From: Sabethes cyaneus
Taxonomy: Eukaryota > Arthropoda > Insecta > Diptera > Culicidae
Direction: 5' to 3'
DNA: 64,000 nt
Assembly (NCBI RefSeq): GCF_943734655.1
Contig: NC_071355.1
Location: 191,715,939 to 191,779,938, forward strand
The notes below the pieces were generated by a model, which had not been told where the DNA came from, searched no databases, and saw only the letters and a list, made by a program, of their open reading frames with translations. The translations under genes and the position numbers were made by a program. Below, piece by piece: positions 23,301 to 32,060 of this stretch (the first letter of the stretch is position 1; each line of letters starts with the position of its first letter).

Positions 23301-23462
23301 TTCTCCCAGCCCGCTGACACCGATATCGTAGATTACTTCACGATCCTTGTTAGCGGCTTCACCATCCTTGAACAGAATCGAAAACTTCTTGCGACTGTCG
23401 TATAGAATCGAAGTTTGTGGTGCTGCAAGCCGCTGCAGCTGCGCTTGCAAACCGGTGGTCAT
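11125..23462 (-). CDS. HEATR1: HEATR1 / UTP10 (BAP28), HEAT-repeat SSU-processome protein
   Basis: Four exons, 23462-22297, 22235-20836, 14893-11380 and 11317-11125, join in phase to 2090 codons plus stop. All junctions are GT-AG. The human protein is about 2144 residues. The N-terminus (LQRLAAPQTS, then FFHLSPYFMLRPAHKCLEWL) and the C-terminus (LLPESIPFLAELLEDE, GEPLHKYM) are diagnostic of HEATR1. The family has an N-terminal UTP10 domain, many HEAT repeats and a C-terminal BP28CT domain. It is nucleolar, belongs to the t-UTP/U3 snoRNP complex, and supports Pol I transcription and 18S rRNA maturation. ATG 23462 is the first in frame and matches the family start. Introns are 61, 5942 and 62 nt; the large one is filled with transposons inserted mostly antisense to the gene. 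Confidence 0.96.
11380..14893 (-). CDS. HEATR1: HEATR1 exon 3
   Basis: The acceptor CTGCAG|GATGC at 14893 joins in phase to exon 2 (...QTG CTMSFD). The exon codes for 1171 residues of alpha-helical HEAT repeats. It includes a basic GKNKRKSGD-type patch and a KKAEEESEKRAGKKKHR stretch that may act as a nuclear or nucleolar signal. The BP28CT region is expected toward its end. The donor is GAG|GTATGT. Confidence 0.94.
15118..15576 (-). other. 152-codon frame inside HEATR1 intron 2, unknown
   Basis: An uninterrupted minus-strand frame starts in a 65-bp RTE-like scrap (TEDNN..SREI in the adjacent frame at 15545-15612). It continues into sequence I do not recognise, with motifs such as NWMNSKIPIYRPKYIG. 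It has no splice link to HEATR1. It may be a captured gene fragment or chance. Confidence 0.3.
15700..16333 (+). pseudogene. Ty1/copia relic, 5' part (gag start, protease scrap, RT start)
   Basis: Pieces of a copia polyprotein lie in order. A gag start reads NSNYTVWKFKAEMLL (15745-15795). A HLSHAKW-like protease-region scrap sits near 15955. The RT opening reads LPENRKPVDCKWLYKK and then RYKIRLVAQDFS (16215-16333). Stops and internal deletions are frequent. The RT is cut by the jockey-like insertion at 16334 and resumes at 18884. Confidence 0.75.
16898..18139. mobile_element. hAT-like nonautonomous TIR element inside the jockey-like element
   Basis: The terminal inverted repeats begin CAGACATCG...TAGCAC and CAGACATTG...TAGCAC. 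The exact 8-bp duplication CTTGGGAG flanks it at 16890-16897 and 18140-18147. Deleting the 1242-bp insert and one duplication puts the RT frame back in register (KDLG then VTINCKL). No transposase frame is present. Several AGCAC/GTGCT words lie near both ends and could be subterminal binding motifs. Confidence 0.85.
18394..18513. repeat. 120-bp near-perfect palindrome (MITE-like hairpin)
   Basis: Two arms of about 56 bp, beginning AAGGCCC, meet at a CCATGG centre near 18453. TAA occurs at both outer edges. A 3-bp TAA duplication would fit PIF/Harbinger-type MITEs. It interrupts the C-terminal part of the jockey-like RT. Confidence 0.75.
18884..20075 (+). pseudogene. Ty1/copia relic, 3' part (RT and RNase H)
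   Basis: The RT resumes with KYGAEFDEVFALV and continues through a DEEIYMKQLQGYE-like segment and CRLKRSLYGMKQAAQVWNK (near 18985-19145). RNase H follows with GGGVVSWASRTQSWV, EAEYIAL and HVNWKYYFI (19680-19940). Stops and frameshifts are scattered throughout. No LTR could be delimited, though 20076-20830 may contain one; I see no gene there. Confidence 0.8.
20836..22235 (-). CDS. HEATR1: HEATR1 exon 2
   Basis: The acceptor CAG|A at 22236 completes a Gln codon, and the exon then reads CILDSYFRK. A Ser/Asp/Glu-rich low-complexity linker follows, then HEAT-like helices. The donor CTG|GTGAGT at 20835 is a strong consensus. The exon leaves phase 1 into the 5.9 kb intron. Confidence 0.93.
22297..23462 (-). 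CDS. HEATR1: HEATR1 exon 1
   Basis: Codons 1-388 plus two bases. It carries the conserved N-terminus and the UTP10-type region. The donor reads CA|GTACGT at 22296. A second GT four bases further on would break the frame. The upstream in-frame extension to 23543 has no ATG. Confidence 0.93.
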
Positions 23463-23644
23463 TTTGAAGCTAGAAAAGATGTTATTGCCAATTTTAATAT
23501 TAGACTGGATTTCTGCGTATACAATGCTTACCAATTTAAGCACTTTTTTGTAGATTAATTTATGATAAATTCAAACTATACTTCACAAAACCTAAACTAG
23601 GCTTAACACGTGCGAACCGCTGCGAAATCAAACTTTGAATGAAT

Positions 23645-23818
23645 ATTGGCCTTGCCAGCGTTGCTGATATTGTTCAGGGTTTTGCGTGAGAAAAAAAGAA
23701 AGGGAAGTATTTTTGCTTTTGTCAACACTCACGCGTTGACAGTTCGGCTTTCGGCACGAGATTTCCTGTAAGTGCGAGCAGCCTATACGAAATCTCTTTC
23801 AACGCTGGCAAGGCCAAT
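23645..23818. repeat. 174-bp MITE upstream of HEATR1
   Basis: Perfect 19-bp inverted repeats, ATTGGCCTTGCCAGCGTTG and its complement, lie at 23645-23663 and 23800-23818. They sit about 180 bp upstream of the HEATR1 start codon. No target duplication is clear. Confidence 0.75.
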
Positions 23819-24002
23819 GAGAATGAGGACTGAGGAGGGAGGAGGATGAAGTTTGACGTTTCTCTCACTGTTTACATTTTCAGAACAGCGATGCCAGAAC
23901 TACCTGTACAAGTTTGAATTTGAAGAACGACCAAATAACTTGAGTATTTTACTATTTGACCTATTTGATGAACTAAGGCAAACAATCGATTATATATTTA
24001 CC

Positions 24003-24077
24003 ACAGACTAACAGACGTAACACTGAAGCCTCATTCCATCACCAATAAAAACGATCATTTCAAATGTTCACTTAAGC
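24003..24077 (+). repeat. truncated older copy of the CACAGACAAACAG MITE
   Basis: Starts CACAGACTAACAGACGTAAC and stays similar to the first 70 bp of the full MITE that directly follows. The full copy probably inserted next to, or into, this older relative. Confidence 0.6.
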
Positions 24078-24358
24078 CACAGACAAACAGACATAACACT
24101 CGTTTTCCATTCATCGTACCGATAAAACCGTCATTTCAAATTTAGGCTTAGTTGGGTGTCTCCGTTTTGGTCAAAGTGGCGCTTTTTGACGAAAGAAGGG
24201 GAATTCCCCATAAAAATACTTGCTGCTACGAGGAACACCCATATTGCTATTTGATATTTGGGAATGTCGATCATAGATGGTGCTAGTGTTCAGGCCAAAT
24301 GTGAGGTACGATAATTTTTGTTGATTTTTCTTCCAAGAGTTATGTCTGTTTGTCTGTG
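24078..24358 (+). repeat. 281-bp MITE, CACAGACAAACAG family, copy 1
   Basis: Inverted ends of about 20 bp (CACAGACAAACAGACATAAC) are flanked by the exact repeat CTTAAGC at 24071-24077 and 24359-24365. Including the next C gives 8 bp. A second copy lies inverted at 26782-27065. The 7-8 bp duplication suggests the hAT superfamily. Confidence 0.85.
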
Positions 24359-24441
24359 CTTAAGCCAAGACTCTAACACCAGTCGCTACGCGAGAGCGCC
24401 GCTCGTTTTCACCGGCGCTTTTGTCAGATAATATATTGCTG

Positions 24442-24642
24442 ATTGCAAGGAAAATTGTACCATCCAAAGTGCGATATCGCTCATAAAAGTGCTATTTTGC
24501 ATTAAATCGTTTCGGTATCTTCGGCGCACTTTTTCGTTATATTCCAAGCAATAAGTGCGCTAAAGAGACCGAAACGATTTAATGCAAAATAGCACTTTTA
24601 TGAGCGATATCGCACTTTGGATGGTACAATTTTCCTTGCAAT
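24442..24642. repeat. hairpin with perfect 75-bp arms
   Basis: Arms 24442-24516 and 24568-24642 are exact reverse complements, separated by 51 bp. The spacer itself holds GCGCACTT and AAGTGCGC, which extend the stem. The perfect match implies a very young insertion or selection or conversion. Transcripts through it would fold into a long double strand. Confidence 0.9.
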
Positions 24643-24660
24643 TAACAATACATGTAAATT

Positions 24661-25175
24661 TATCCAGCTTTCCACGAGCGATAATGGCAGATATTGAGCA
24701 CAAGTGGGCACAATCTTTTGACATTCATTGGATTCAAACTTTCATAGTGGTTTGCGGCCATAATTTGCTGAAGGCACTGGCTCAGAATACTTTTTCACAA
24801 TCGTGCGAATTAAACATTCGAAACATTACACATTAACGCAAACATTAACTTCATGTTGGTCGAGCCGTTGTCAAGTTTGCTCTCGAACAGAGTCTCGACT
24901 TGATAAGAAACTTTCCGTTGCGTATTTGGACATTCTCCCTGAAATTTGCGAAAACTGCAAAGCCACAATCCATAAAACTTGTCTGTTCAATTATGTTCTT
25001 TAGCTGAACTGCAAAATTGCACAATGTTTACATTTTTACGTTCGAACAACAAACAATCATGAATGTATCCATAGTAACTCCGTCAGGGCGAACTCGACGC
25101 TCCTATAATGAATGTTAAATGATTGTGCCCACTTGTACTCAATATCCGCCATCATCGCTCGTGGAAAGCTGGATA
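24661..25175. repeat. TIR element of about 515 bp
   Basis: Imperfect inverted arms of about 73 bp lie at 24661-24735 and 25103-25175 and share CCAGCTTTCCACGAGCGAT and GTGGGCACAATC-type words. The interior has no convincing gene. The perfect hairpin lies immediately to its left. Confidence 0.75.
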
Positions 25176-25305
25176 GCATTGCTAAATTTATAGCGAGCTG
25201 CTCTGCATAGCGCGAAGACTGCACCAGATGATACTAATGTTTTTTTCAAGTTTTAGGGGTGTCATTGAAATGAAGTTTTGATAAAAAATTTGTTCGAAGT
25301 GTTAC

Positions 25306-26057
25306 CACAGAGAACAGACTACCACGTAATTGACAACACGTGTGTAAAAGGTTTTTATGTAATCTTCGAGTAATCCTTCAATAGAGCACCTCTCGAGCAG
25401 TAAGTGGCAAATGAAATCTTGATGTCGCTGCCATCGCTACTATGCAACACCAGCACAAAGAAATATTGATAAAGGTACATGGATATTTTTGATGCGTTTG
25501 GCAAACTATTTCTGGAGGGCGTCACCGACAAATTTTACACACAAAAAATCGATTAACAACCCGTGTACCCCCGTTGGTATGACCTTCTTTAATCTGAACA
25601 TTTTTAATCTGTACCCCGGTGGTATGAATGCGTTCACATTAAAAACCGATCAAGCGTCACACACAATTGACGTTAAAGTTGACCGGTAAATTAAAAAAAA
25701 GCAAAAAAATTTAATGCGTTTCCTCTTGCTCAGGAGCTTTGGCAATATTGCTCATATGCAACTTACCTCTCTCCAGCACTCAAAATAGACCATTTTAGTC
25801 GAAACTGCCGAGCCCATTTCGTCTTCTACAAACCGAATGTTTAGAATTCGCGCATGTTTGAAATGTTTTCAAAACGTTTGTTTTCGTCAGATCAAAACAA
25901 CAAGTTCATAGAGTGAGCGTCTTGCGCATATGTGAAAATGAATAGAGTTACCAATTATTCAGATTAAAAATGAACTCGCCCAATCTGAACGAGCTGTTTT
26001 TCATATTAGCAGGGGGTTGAGTGTACTTCCTTCGAGCCTGTTAATCTGTTCTCTGTG
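25306..26057. repeat. TIR element, CACAGAGAACAGA family, 752 bp
   Basis: The ends CACAGAGAACAGAC and TCTGTTCTCTGTG are inverted. No clean target duplication is seen. Inside, 25555-25680 resembles the ACCCCCGTT...AATCTGAAC words of the pogo-like MITE that follows, so an old copy may be nested. Confidence 0.6.
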
Positions 26058-26070
26058 GTATAATGTAGTA

Positions 26071-26474
26071 CAGTGGACCCCCGTTCGTTTGAACGATTCC
26101 TCATGCAAACTAACGGGGTTACTTTTTAATTTGAACAACTGGTAACCCGAAATATGCTGAAACCTGTGTGAACTGGCCGCCCTGCTCTTTGTTATTGTTT
26201 TGGTGGATTGTTTTAGTTGGCAGTTGCAAGCGCGAATATTGCATTTTCCGATCGGATTTCTATCTTAATCGTTAGCAAATCGAAATGTGAAACCGATTAA
26301 ACACGCTAGGTCAGTACAAACAAATCGTGTTTATGTGCATTGTCTTCATAAACAAATGATGTCATGTTGAGAATGACGTTTGAACCATTTTTAATTTGCA
26401 CGTTGTGCAAACCAACGGGGTTCAAATTAAAAAGTGTTCAGATTAAAAACGGTCAAACGAACGGGGGTCCACGG
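26071..26474. repeat. pogo/Tigger-like MITE, 404 bp
   Basis: Inverted ends (CAGTGGACCCCCGTTCGTTT and CCGTGGACCCCCGTTCGTTT) are flanked by TA on both sides. No transposase is present. Confidence 0.75.
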
Positions 26475-26479
26475 TATAA

Positions 26480-26774
26480 TGTTATGTGCCTTCCTGATTC
26501 CCTCAATCATTGTTGCGTTATCCCAATCGATTTCATACTGAAAGTTTGCTGTGTGTACTGCCACACTGGAATCGTTGGTTCGTTTATTTTCAACTGCCTT
26601 TTTGCGCTCTTTTCATCGAACTTTGAATTTACGTCGAGTCTGTCCAATATATATCGCCGGGCAATCTTTACATGGTATTTGATAGAATCCGGACATTTCG
26701 TTTGCCGAAATCTTATCTTTCGCGTTACATAGAAGCTCACGTAGTGTGTGGTTGCTTTTGTGCACGACTTGAAA
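26480..26774 (-). pseudogene. Penelope-like element, GIY-YIG endonuclease part
   Basis: The minus strand reads VVHKSNHTLRELL and then the GIY-YIG core FYQIPCKDCPAIYIGQTRR before a stop and frameshift near 26625. The CCHH-like cysteine and GIY-YIG motifs are diagnostic of Penelope elements. It continues the fragment at 27066-27291, split by a MITE. Confidence 0.85.
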
Positions 26775-26781
26775 ACCAAAC

Positions 26782-27065
26782 CAGAGACAAACAGACATAA
26801 CTTTTGGAAGAAAAATCAACAAAAATTATCGTACCTCACATTTAGCCTGAACACTAGCACCATCTATGATCGACATTCCCAAATATCAAATAGCAACAGG
26901 AGTATCCCTCGAAGTAGCAAGTATTTTTTATGGGGAATTCACCTTCTTTCGTCAAAAAGCGCCACTTTGACCAAAACGGAGACATTCCCAACTAAGCCCA
27001 AATTTGAAATGACGGTTTAATCGGTACGAAGAATGGAAAACGAGTATTATGTCTCTTTGTCTTTG
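26782..27065 (-). repeat. MITE, CACAGACAAACAG family, copy 2, inside Penelope
   Basis: An inverted full-length relative of the MITE at 24078-24358. It is flanked by ACCAAAC (26775-26781) and ACCATAC (27066-27072). Removing it and one duplication restores the Penelope frame (ALRRYG then FQVVHK). Confidence 0.88.
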
Positions 27066-27291
27066 ACCATACCTTCTTAGAGCATTTTTGATCGGGTTTG
27101 TGATTCTGGGGCAAAACGGCATACTGATCCTTTCAACATTGTTTCTCTCTGGTTGCAGTGTGGCAACGTTTTGTCTGTGTTGCTTTCGTTCATGTGTCCG
27201 TATAATTTTGTCTACAAATTTCTTACAGTACCCATTCGGATTAGCAGCATCGTAGATTTTTGTCTTTTCGTACCTTCGTAGTTTTTAATTT
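27066..27291 (-). pseudogene. Penelope-like element, region before the GIY-YIG domain
   Basis: An open minus-strand stretch reads NPNGYCKKFVDKII and ISMPFCPRITNPIKNALRR, the linker between RT and endonuclease in Penelope. It ends abruptly at the repeat terminus at 27292. Confidence 0.75.
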
Positions 27292-27346
27292 TTTGGAATG
27301 ACACCCTAACATGCTTTTCCTTGTCGTAAGACGGAGTCCTACGTCG
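27292..27346 (-). repeat. terminal fragment of the GACGTAGGACTACGTC repeat family
   Basis: On the minus strand it matches the left end of the element at 33891: a GACGTAGGACT-type terminus followed by GGGTGTCATTCCAAAAAA. Only about 55 bp remain. Confidence 0.65.
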
Positions 27347-28451
27347 GAAAGGTAAATAAAACCAATCAGAGAGTATTTATCTATTTAAAGAAACAAAATT
27401 TTCTCATTTCGTACCGCTGTAAAAGCAATCTGAATTAATTGGACCAAAACCTGTTAGCGTAGACACCAACCATAAAAGTTAATGCCACCTAGTGGAACTG
27501 ACCGCCACCTGGTGGTATCAAACAATTACTCCGCGGTTTGGCACCCAAAGCTTATTGAATGCTTAAGTCACACTCCATCGGTCGTGGTTTTTCTGACAGC
27601 AGAGCTACCAGCGGAAAAATAGTTATGAACATATGGAAAGCTCACATCTCACATAAATCATCAATGTTGAACTCACTGTACTCTCCGCCAGCTAGAACAT
27701 AATTTATAAAAGTTTTAAACTTATGATCACTTTCGTTTTGTGTAAGAAGCGTTGTCTTCTGATAAATGAAAACTTTAGTGTTTTCTGATAAATGAAAACT
27801 TTAGTAACATGTCTCATTTTCAAAAATAGCTTATTAACACTTAAACACAAATACATAATGCAGTAGTAGAGGATTTGCACCATTCTTAATTGGATAGGTA
27901 AATTACTATGAATGAAAAAAAATCGAAAATTCAGATAACTGGGAAAGCTTTTGCAATATATTTGGCTTATGAACAGTAATTTTGCTGGAAAAAATGGCAA
28001 ACCCTGATTTTCTTTGTTAATAAATGGGTTTATAAAACGTGTAAGAAATAAGTTGAGCCAAATTTACAACTTTAGTTTAGTTGAAAGAAAGTTTTTTAGA
28101 AAATTAATTAGGTACCCATTGTAATATAACAGAAATAAGAAACAAAAAAAAAAAAACAAAATAGAACACATCAAATATATATTGAACGAATTCATACATA
28201 ACCATATCAAAAACTTACAACATATTTACTTCAGAATGGAAATGTATGAATTGATCTCTAAATTGATTTCTCTAAAACATTAACAAACGTCAACCGAACA
28301 GTTTCATGTGCGTATACGAAAGAGCAGAATTGTTACTAAAGTAAGGACAAGCTATTTTTGTTTTTCAGCTATGAGACATGCATCAAAATTTCAATTTAGT
28401 TTACAAACAATTAGCACAGTTATTTGATATTTAGTTGCTGTTTAGTTACAT
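27347..28451. other. AT-rich stretch without a gene
   Basis: No coding signal. A 27-bp unit (TTCTGATAAATGAAAACTTT...) is duplicated in tandem near 27755-27810, and there is a poly(A) run near 28145. Confidence 0.5.
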
Positions 28452-28778
28452 CACAGAGAACAGACATCCATTCACGAACAAATTTTTTGGGAATTGTTGG
28501 ATAAAATTTCAAATTAAAATCACCTAATATGCTAGCGTCACCACCACTATAGTTTCCCAACTAAATGATTCTTTTGATTTGCACACTGACAACCTTTGGC
28601 TCCTCTGGCGCTAGTATATATGGACAATAAGCGTTATGCCAGCGCCAGAAGCTAGCTGTTGTGAGTTTAGTGTAGAATTTTCTGCCCCTTCAGCGACATC
28701 ATCACTATAGTTTCCCAACTAATTTGACATAAGTTTTATCCAAGTGGGGACCTTTTGCTTGGATGTCTGTTCTCTGTG
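28452..28778. repeat. MITE, CACAGAGAACAGA family, 327 bp
   Basis: Inverted ends CACAGAGAACAGACATCCA and TTGGATGTCTGTTCTCTGTG have the exact 7-bp flank GTTACAT at 28445-28451 and 28779-28785. Inside are a repeated CACTATAGTTTCCCAACTA word and an inverted TCTGGCGCTAG/CCAGCGCCAGA pair. Confidence 0.8.
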
Positions 28779-28785
28779 GTTACAT

Positions 28786-30892
28786 GTCTCCTGCGATCAA
28801 AAATGACTCGTATGTCCTATTGTCGGCAAAACAATCGTAAATTATCATGTTTAATGATTAAATCGTCGGAAATCGACAAATATCCTCGAACACGAGAGCA
28901 GCAGCATCCTTTCTAGTCTCCTTTCGAGCATTCTCTATGCCAACACATCAGCACAACAGGTGGCAATAAATTACCAATCTAATGGCAAACTGTTAACTAG
29001 CAAATTGCTTGTCCTTTTTGAAAGGTACGAAAACAGATGTCGACACGTCACGAATCGGTTTCGGACCGCATCAGACTAGAAGAACACGCCGACTAAACAG
29101 TGCTAAGAGAGGAACTTTATAATCGAACACAAATTAAGAGCATTGGGTGCCCTTATCCGGATGGGAAGAATCATATCGTTTCAGTTCCGTGATTCAATCA
29201 TTCTACAGTTTTACGAAATCTCATCACGTCTGTAATTTCGATGACGAAAAGCATCGTTTTCCGGATGAAATCTAGGACCATCTAACAGCACAAAATCTCT
29301 CCGGAAGAAAGAAACAAATCCTGTACTATGGCTGGCAGCTGTTCTGGCTCCCATCGCAGGTTTAGTAAGCATTGACACCCAACAGGACCGGGCGGCACTG
29401 CTAAACGTTGTCCGTTATGGCACTGTGCCTTCGCTCTTTCCGGGATTTTCCGTTGCCTGATGTCAATGCTGGACCTCGTGATTTATTATCATCCTTGTCA
29501 GCTCGAGCGGGCGGGATTTAGATGATTCCAGCAGCGTGTTCGCCCCAAATTTTCCGCTGCCTGGCATGGCAGCGATTCAGACTTTCATCTAATCAGAAGA
29601 CGAGATAAAACAGATACAAGATTATGAGATCGGAGGGCGGAGGGTTCGATTGAATTTTTGGCCGAAATTCCTAATTTATTCTAAATATGAAATGAATGTT
29701 TGACAGTAACCTGGCATATCATGAAACATAAAATAAATATAATTCTGGGCATCGGTCACGTGTGTCTCCATGATACGTGTAAAATTTATTCCACAGACTC
29801 CAAATGAAAAACGAATATAATTCTTTTGAAATTCGTAATCCCTGAGCGGATTGTAAAAGAAAATTTATGATGACTCAAGTCAATCCGAAAATGTGTCCCA
29901 AATTTGTTACACAAGCTGCAGCGGCAGTCGCAGCAAATCATCCGCCAATCACTCAAATTGAGAAGGCAAATAAGTAACATTTCTGCTACACATCAAAACC
30001 TGAAGCGCACAGCATTTATGGGAACCCTTTTTTTTCTTCTTCTCCGTTGCTATACTGAACGGCCATCAGAGGCCACCGTTTCGTAAACGTCCTGCAGGGA
30101 TAGCAAAGAAAATATACATTACGATATGATATGTATATCAAAAGCAAGAAACAGGGAGCCTTCAAACGGTTGACAGTTTTACAGCGAAACCACATTCGGC
30201 GGCATGGGCGTATCGAGAATAAAAACGTTTTTCCAGCTCGAGCAGACAGACTGCGGTCGTGGTCGGATTCGTCCTCCTATCCGTGTTGCCGTTTGCCGGT
30301 TCTGATCAAGAAACCCATATCCTGCATTTCTCGATGGAGTTATGAATATTAGATGAAATGGAACGGTACTTTGGCAAAACGGGTTTCCTTTGCCGTCTGT
30401 ACCGGAATATACGATCTCGCCGGCCATGTCCATGTTGTATCGACGTTACGTGCTGCGGTGGTCGACGTATGCTGATTTGCGAAACAGCTAAGTCAAGTCG
30501 AGGAATGAAGATTGTTTGTTTTTCCAATCGGTCGTGACAGTTTCGGTTTGGAAGAAATGAAATGGATGGACACAGTGAGGAACTCAGTCCATAATCAAAC
30601 AAGTTATTACTTAGCGTCTCAGTAGAATCTCAAATACCTGTAAGTGAACGAAAAAAATTTCAGTTTAATTTTCCTATTATAGAATCCATAGGATATTCAC
30701 AGCATTTGTCTATGTACATGCCTTGCTTTTAATTTGACTTTCTAGCGTGTTACCGTGAAGTCCAGAATTTAAACGTGAAACTTAAATAAAAAGACACAAT
30801 TAAGTATAAATTCCCATGCAACAATGTGAGTTTTATGATAATCTTATGACGGTTTTCATAACCAATTTTGGTCTTAAATGCAATCATAAGAG
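28786..30892. other. stretch without a recognised gene
   Basis: Sequence complexity is higher than in the surrounding repeats, and part of it may be single-copy. I see no supported exon on either strand. A regulatory or distal UTR role is possible but not shown. Confidence 0.45.
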
Positions 30893-31712
30893 GGTACTTA
30901 CTTACTTAATTGGCCTAACGTCTTATGACAAGGCCTGCGCAGTATATCTGTTTCGGTCCATGGCAACTGATCTCCAGTTCCGCGGGCACCCAGTGCTCGC
31001 CAGATCTCGCTCCACCTGGTCTTGCCACCTCGCTCGCTGTGCCCCTCTTCGTCTTGTTCCTACCGGATTTGATGCGAAAACCATTTTTGCAGGATAGTTG
31101 TCCGGCATTCTAGCAACATGTCCTGCCCAACGTATCCGTCCAGCTTTAACCACTTTCTGAATACTTGGTTCGCCGTAGAGACGCGCGAGCTCGTGGTTCA
31201 TTCTTCGCCTCCATACACCGTTCTCTTGCACTCCGCCAAAGATGGTTCTTAGCACCCGCCGTTCGAAAACTCCGAGTGCTCGTAGGTCCTCTTCTAGCAA
31301 TGTCCACGTTTCGTGCCCGTAGAGGACAACCGGTCTAATTAGCGTTTTGTACAGTGTGCACTTTGTACGGGGGCTCAGATTGTTCGACCGCAAGTGTTTG
31401 TGGAGTCCGTAGTAGGCCCGACTTCCGCTGATAATACGTCTTTTAATCTCACGGCTGGTATTGTTGTCCTCTGTTGCCAGCGAGCCAAGGTATACGAACT
31501 CGTCGACTACCTCGAACTCATCCCCGTCGATTACCACGGTGCTGCCCAAGCGAGCCCTGTCGCGCTCGGTCCCGCCCGCCAGCATATACTTCGTTTTAGA
31601 CGTATTTATCTGCAATCCAATCTTCTCTGCTTCGCGTTTCAGTCTGGTGTACTGATCTTCCACCGCCTCAAATGTTCTGCCGACAGCATCCACGTCGTCA
31701 GCAAAGATAATA
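30893..31712 (-). pseudogene. RTE-like reverse transcriptase, 3' part (copy B1)
   Basis: A 256-codon frame starts just after the RT catalytic FADDVD (near 31700). It continues with YLGSLATEDNNTSREI, LIRPVVLYGHETWTL and RMNHELARLYG to RIRWAGHVARMPD. It is 5'-truncated inside the RT and ends in a TAAG repeat (minus strand) at 30893-30908. The frame is intact over the part that is present. Confidence 0.85.
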
Positions 31713-32060
31713 AGGTAATAAAGCCCAAATTGTTACTTGGGTTATATTATTGCTTTCTTTGAATTCCTTAATATCAAGTAATTGGTAAAATTGGGTTGGT
31801 AAACGGCTGGATAATGCGGAATATAGACCCCATAATGGTCGTTAGCCTCTTATCCAGCAACTCCGATCCCGACCTCCTCGTGGTACCAGCCGGAATACGA
31901 GCAACCTTAGCGGAGATCGGGTAACCAACTCCGGTGGAAACTAAGGACGTATACTAACCGGGAAGGAGGTATAGTGAGTCTCGGCACCATAAGATGGCAG
32001 CCCCATCGCGAGACTCGGTAGTGTTGCCCCAGTACAGCTACACACCTAAATTAAACTTAA

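Noticed and set aside
24582..24836. Plus-strand 84-codon frame
   Set aside because: It spans a hairpin arm and a TIR arm, so it is a by-product of repeats.
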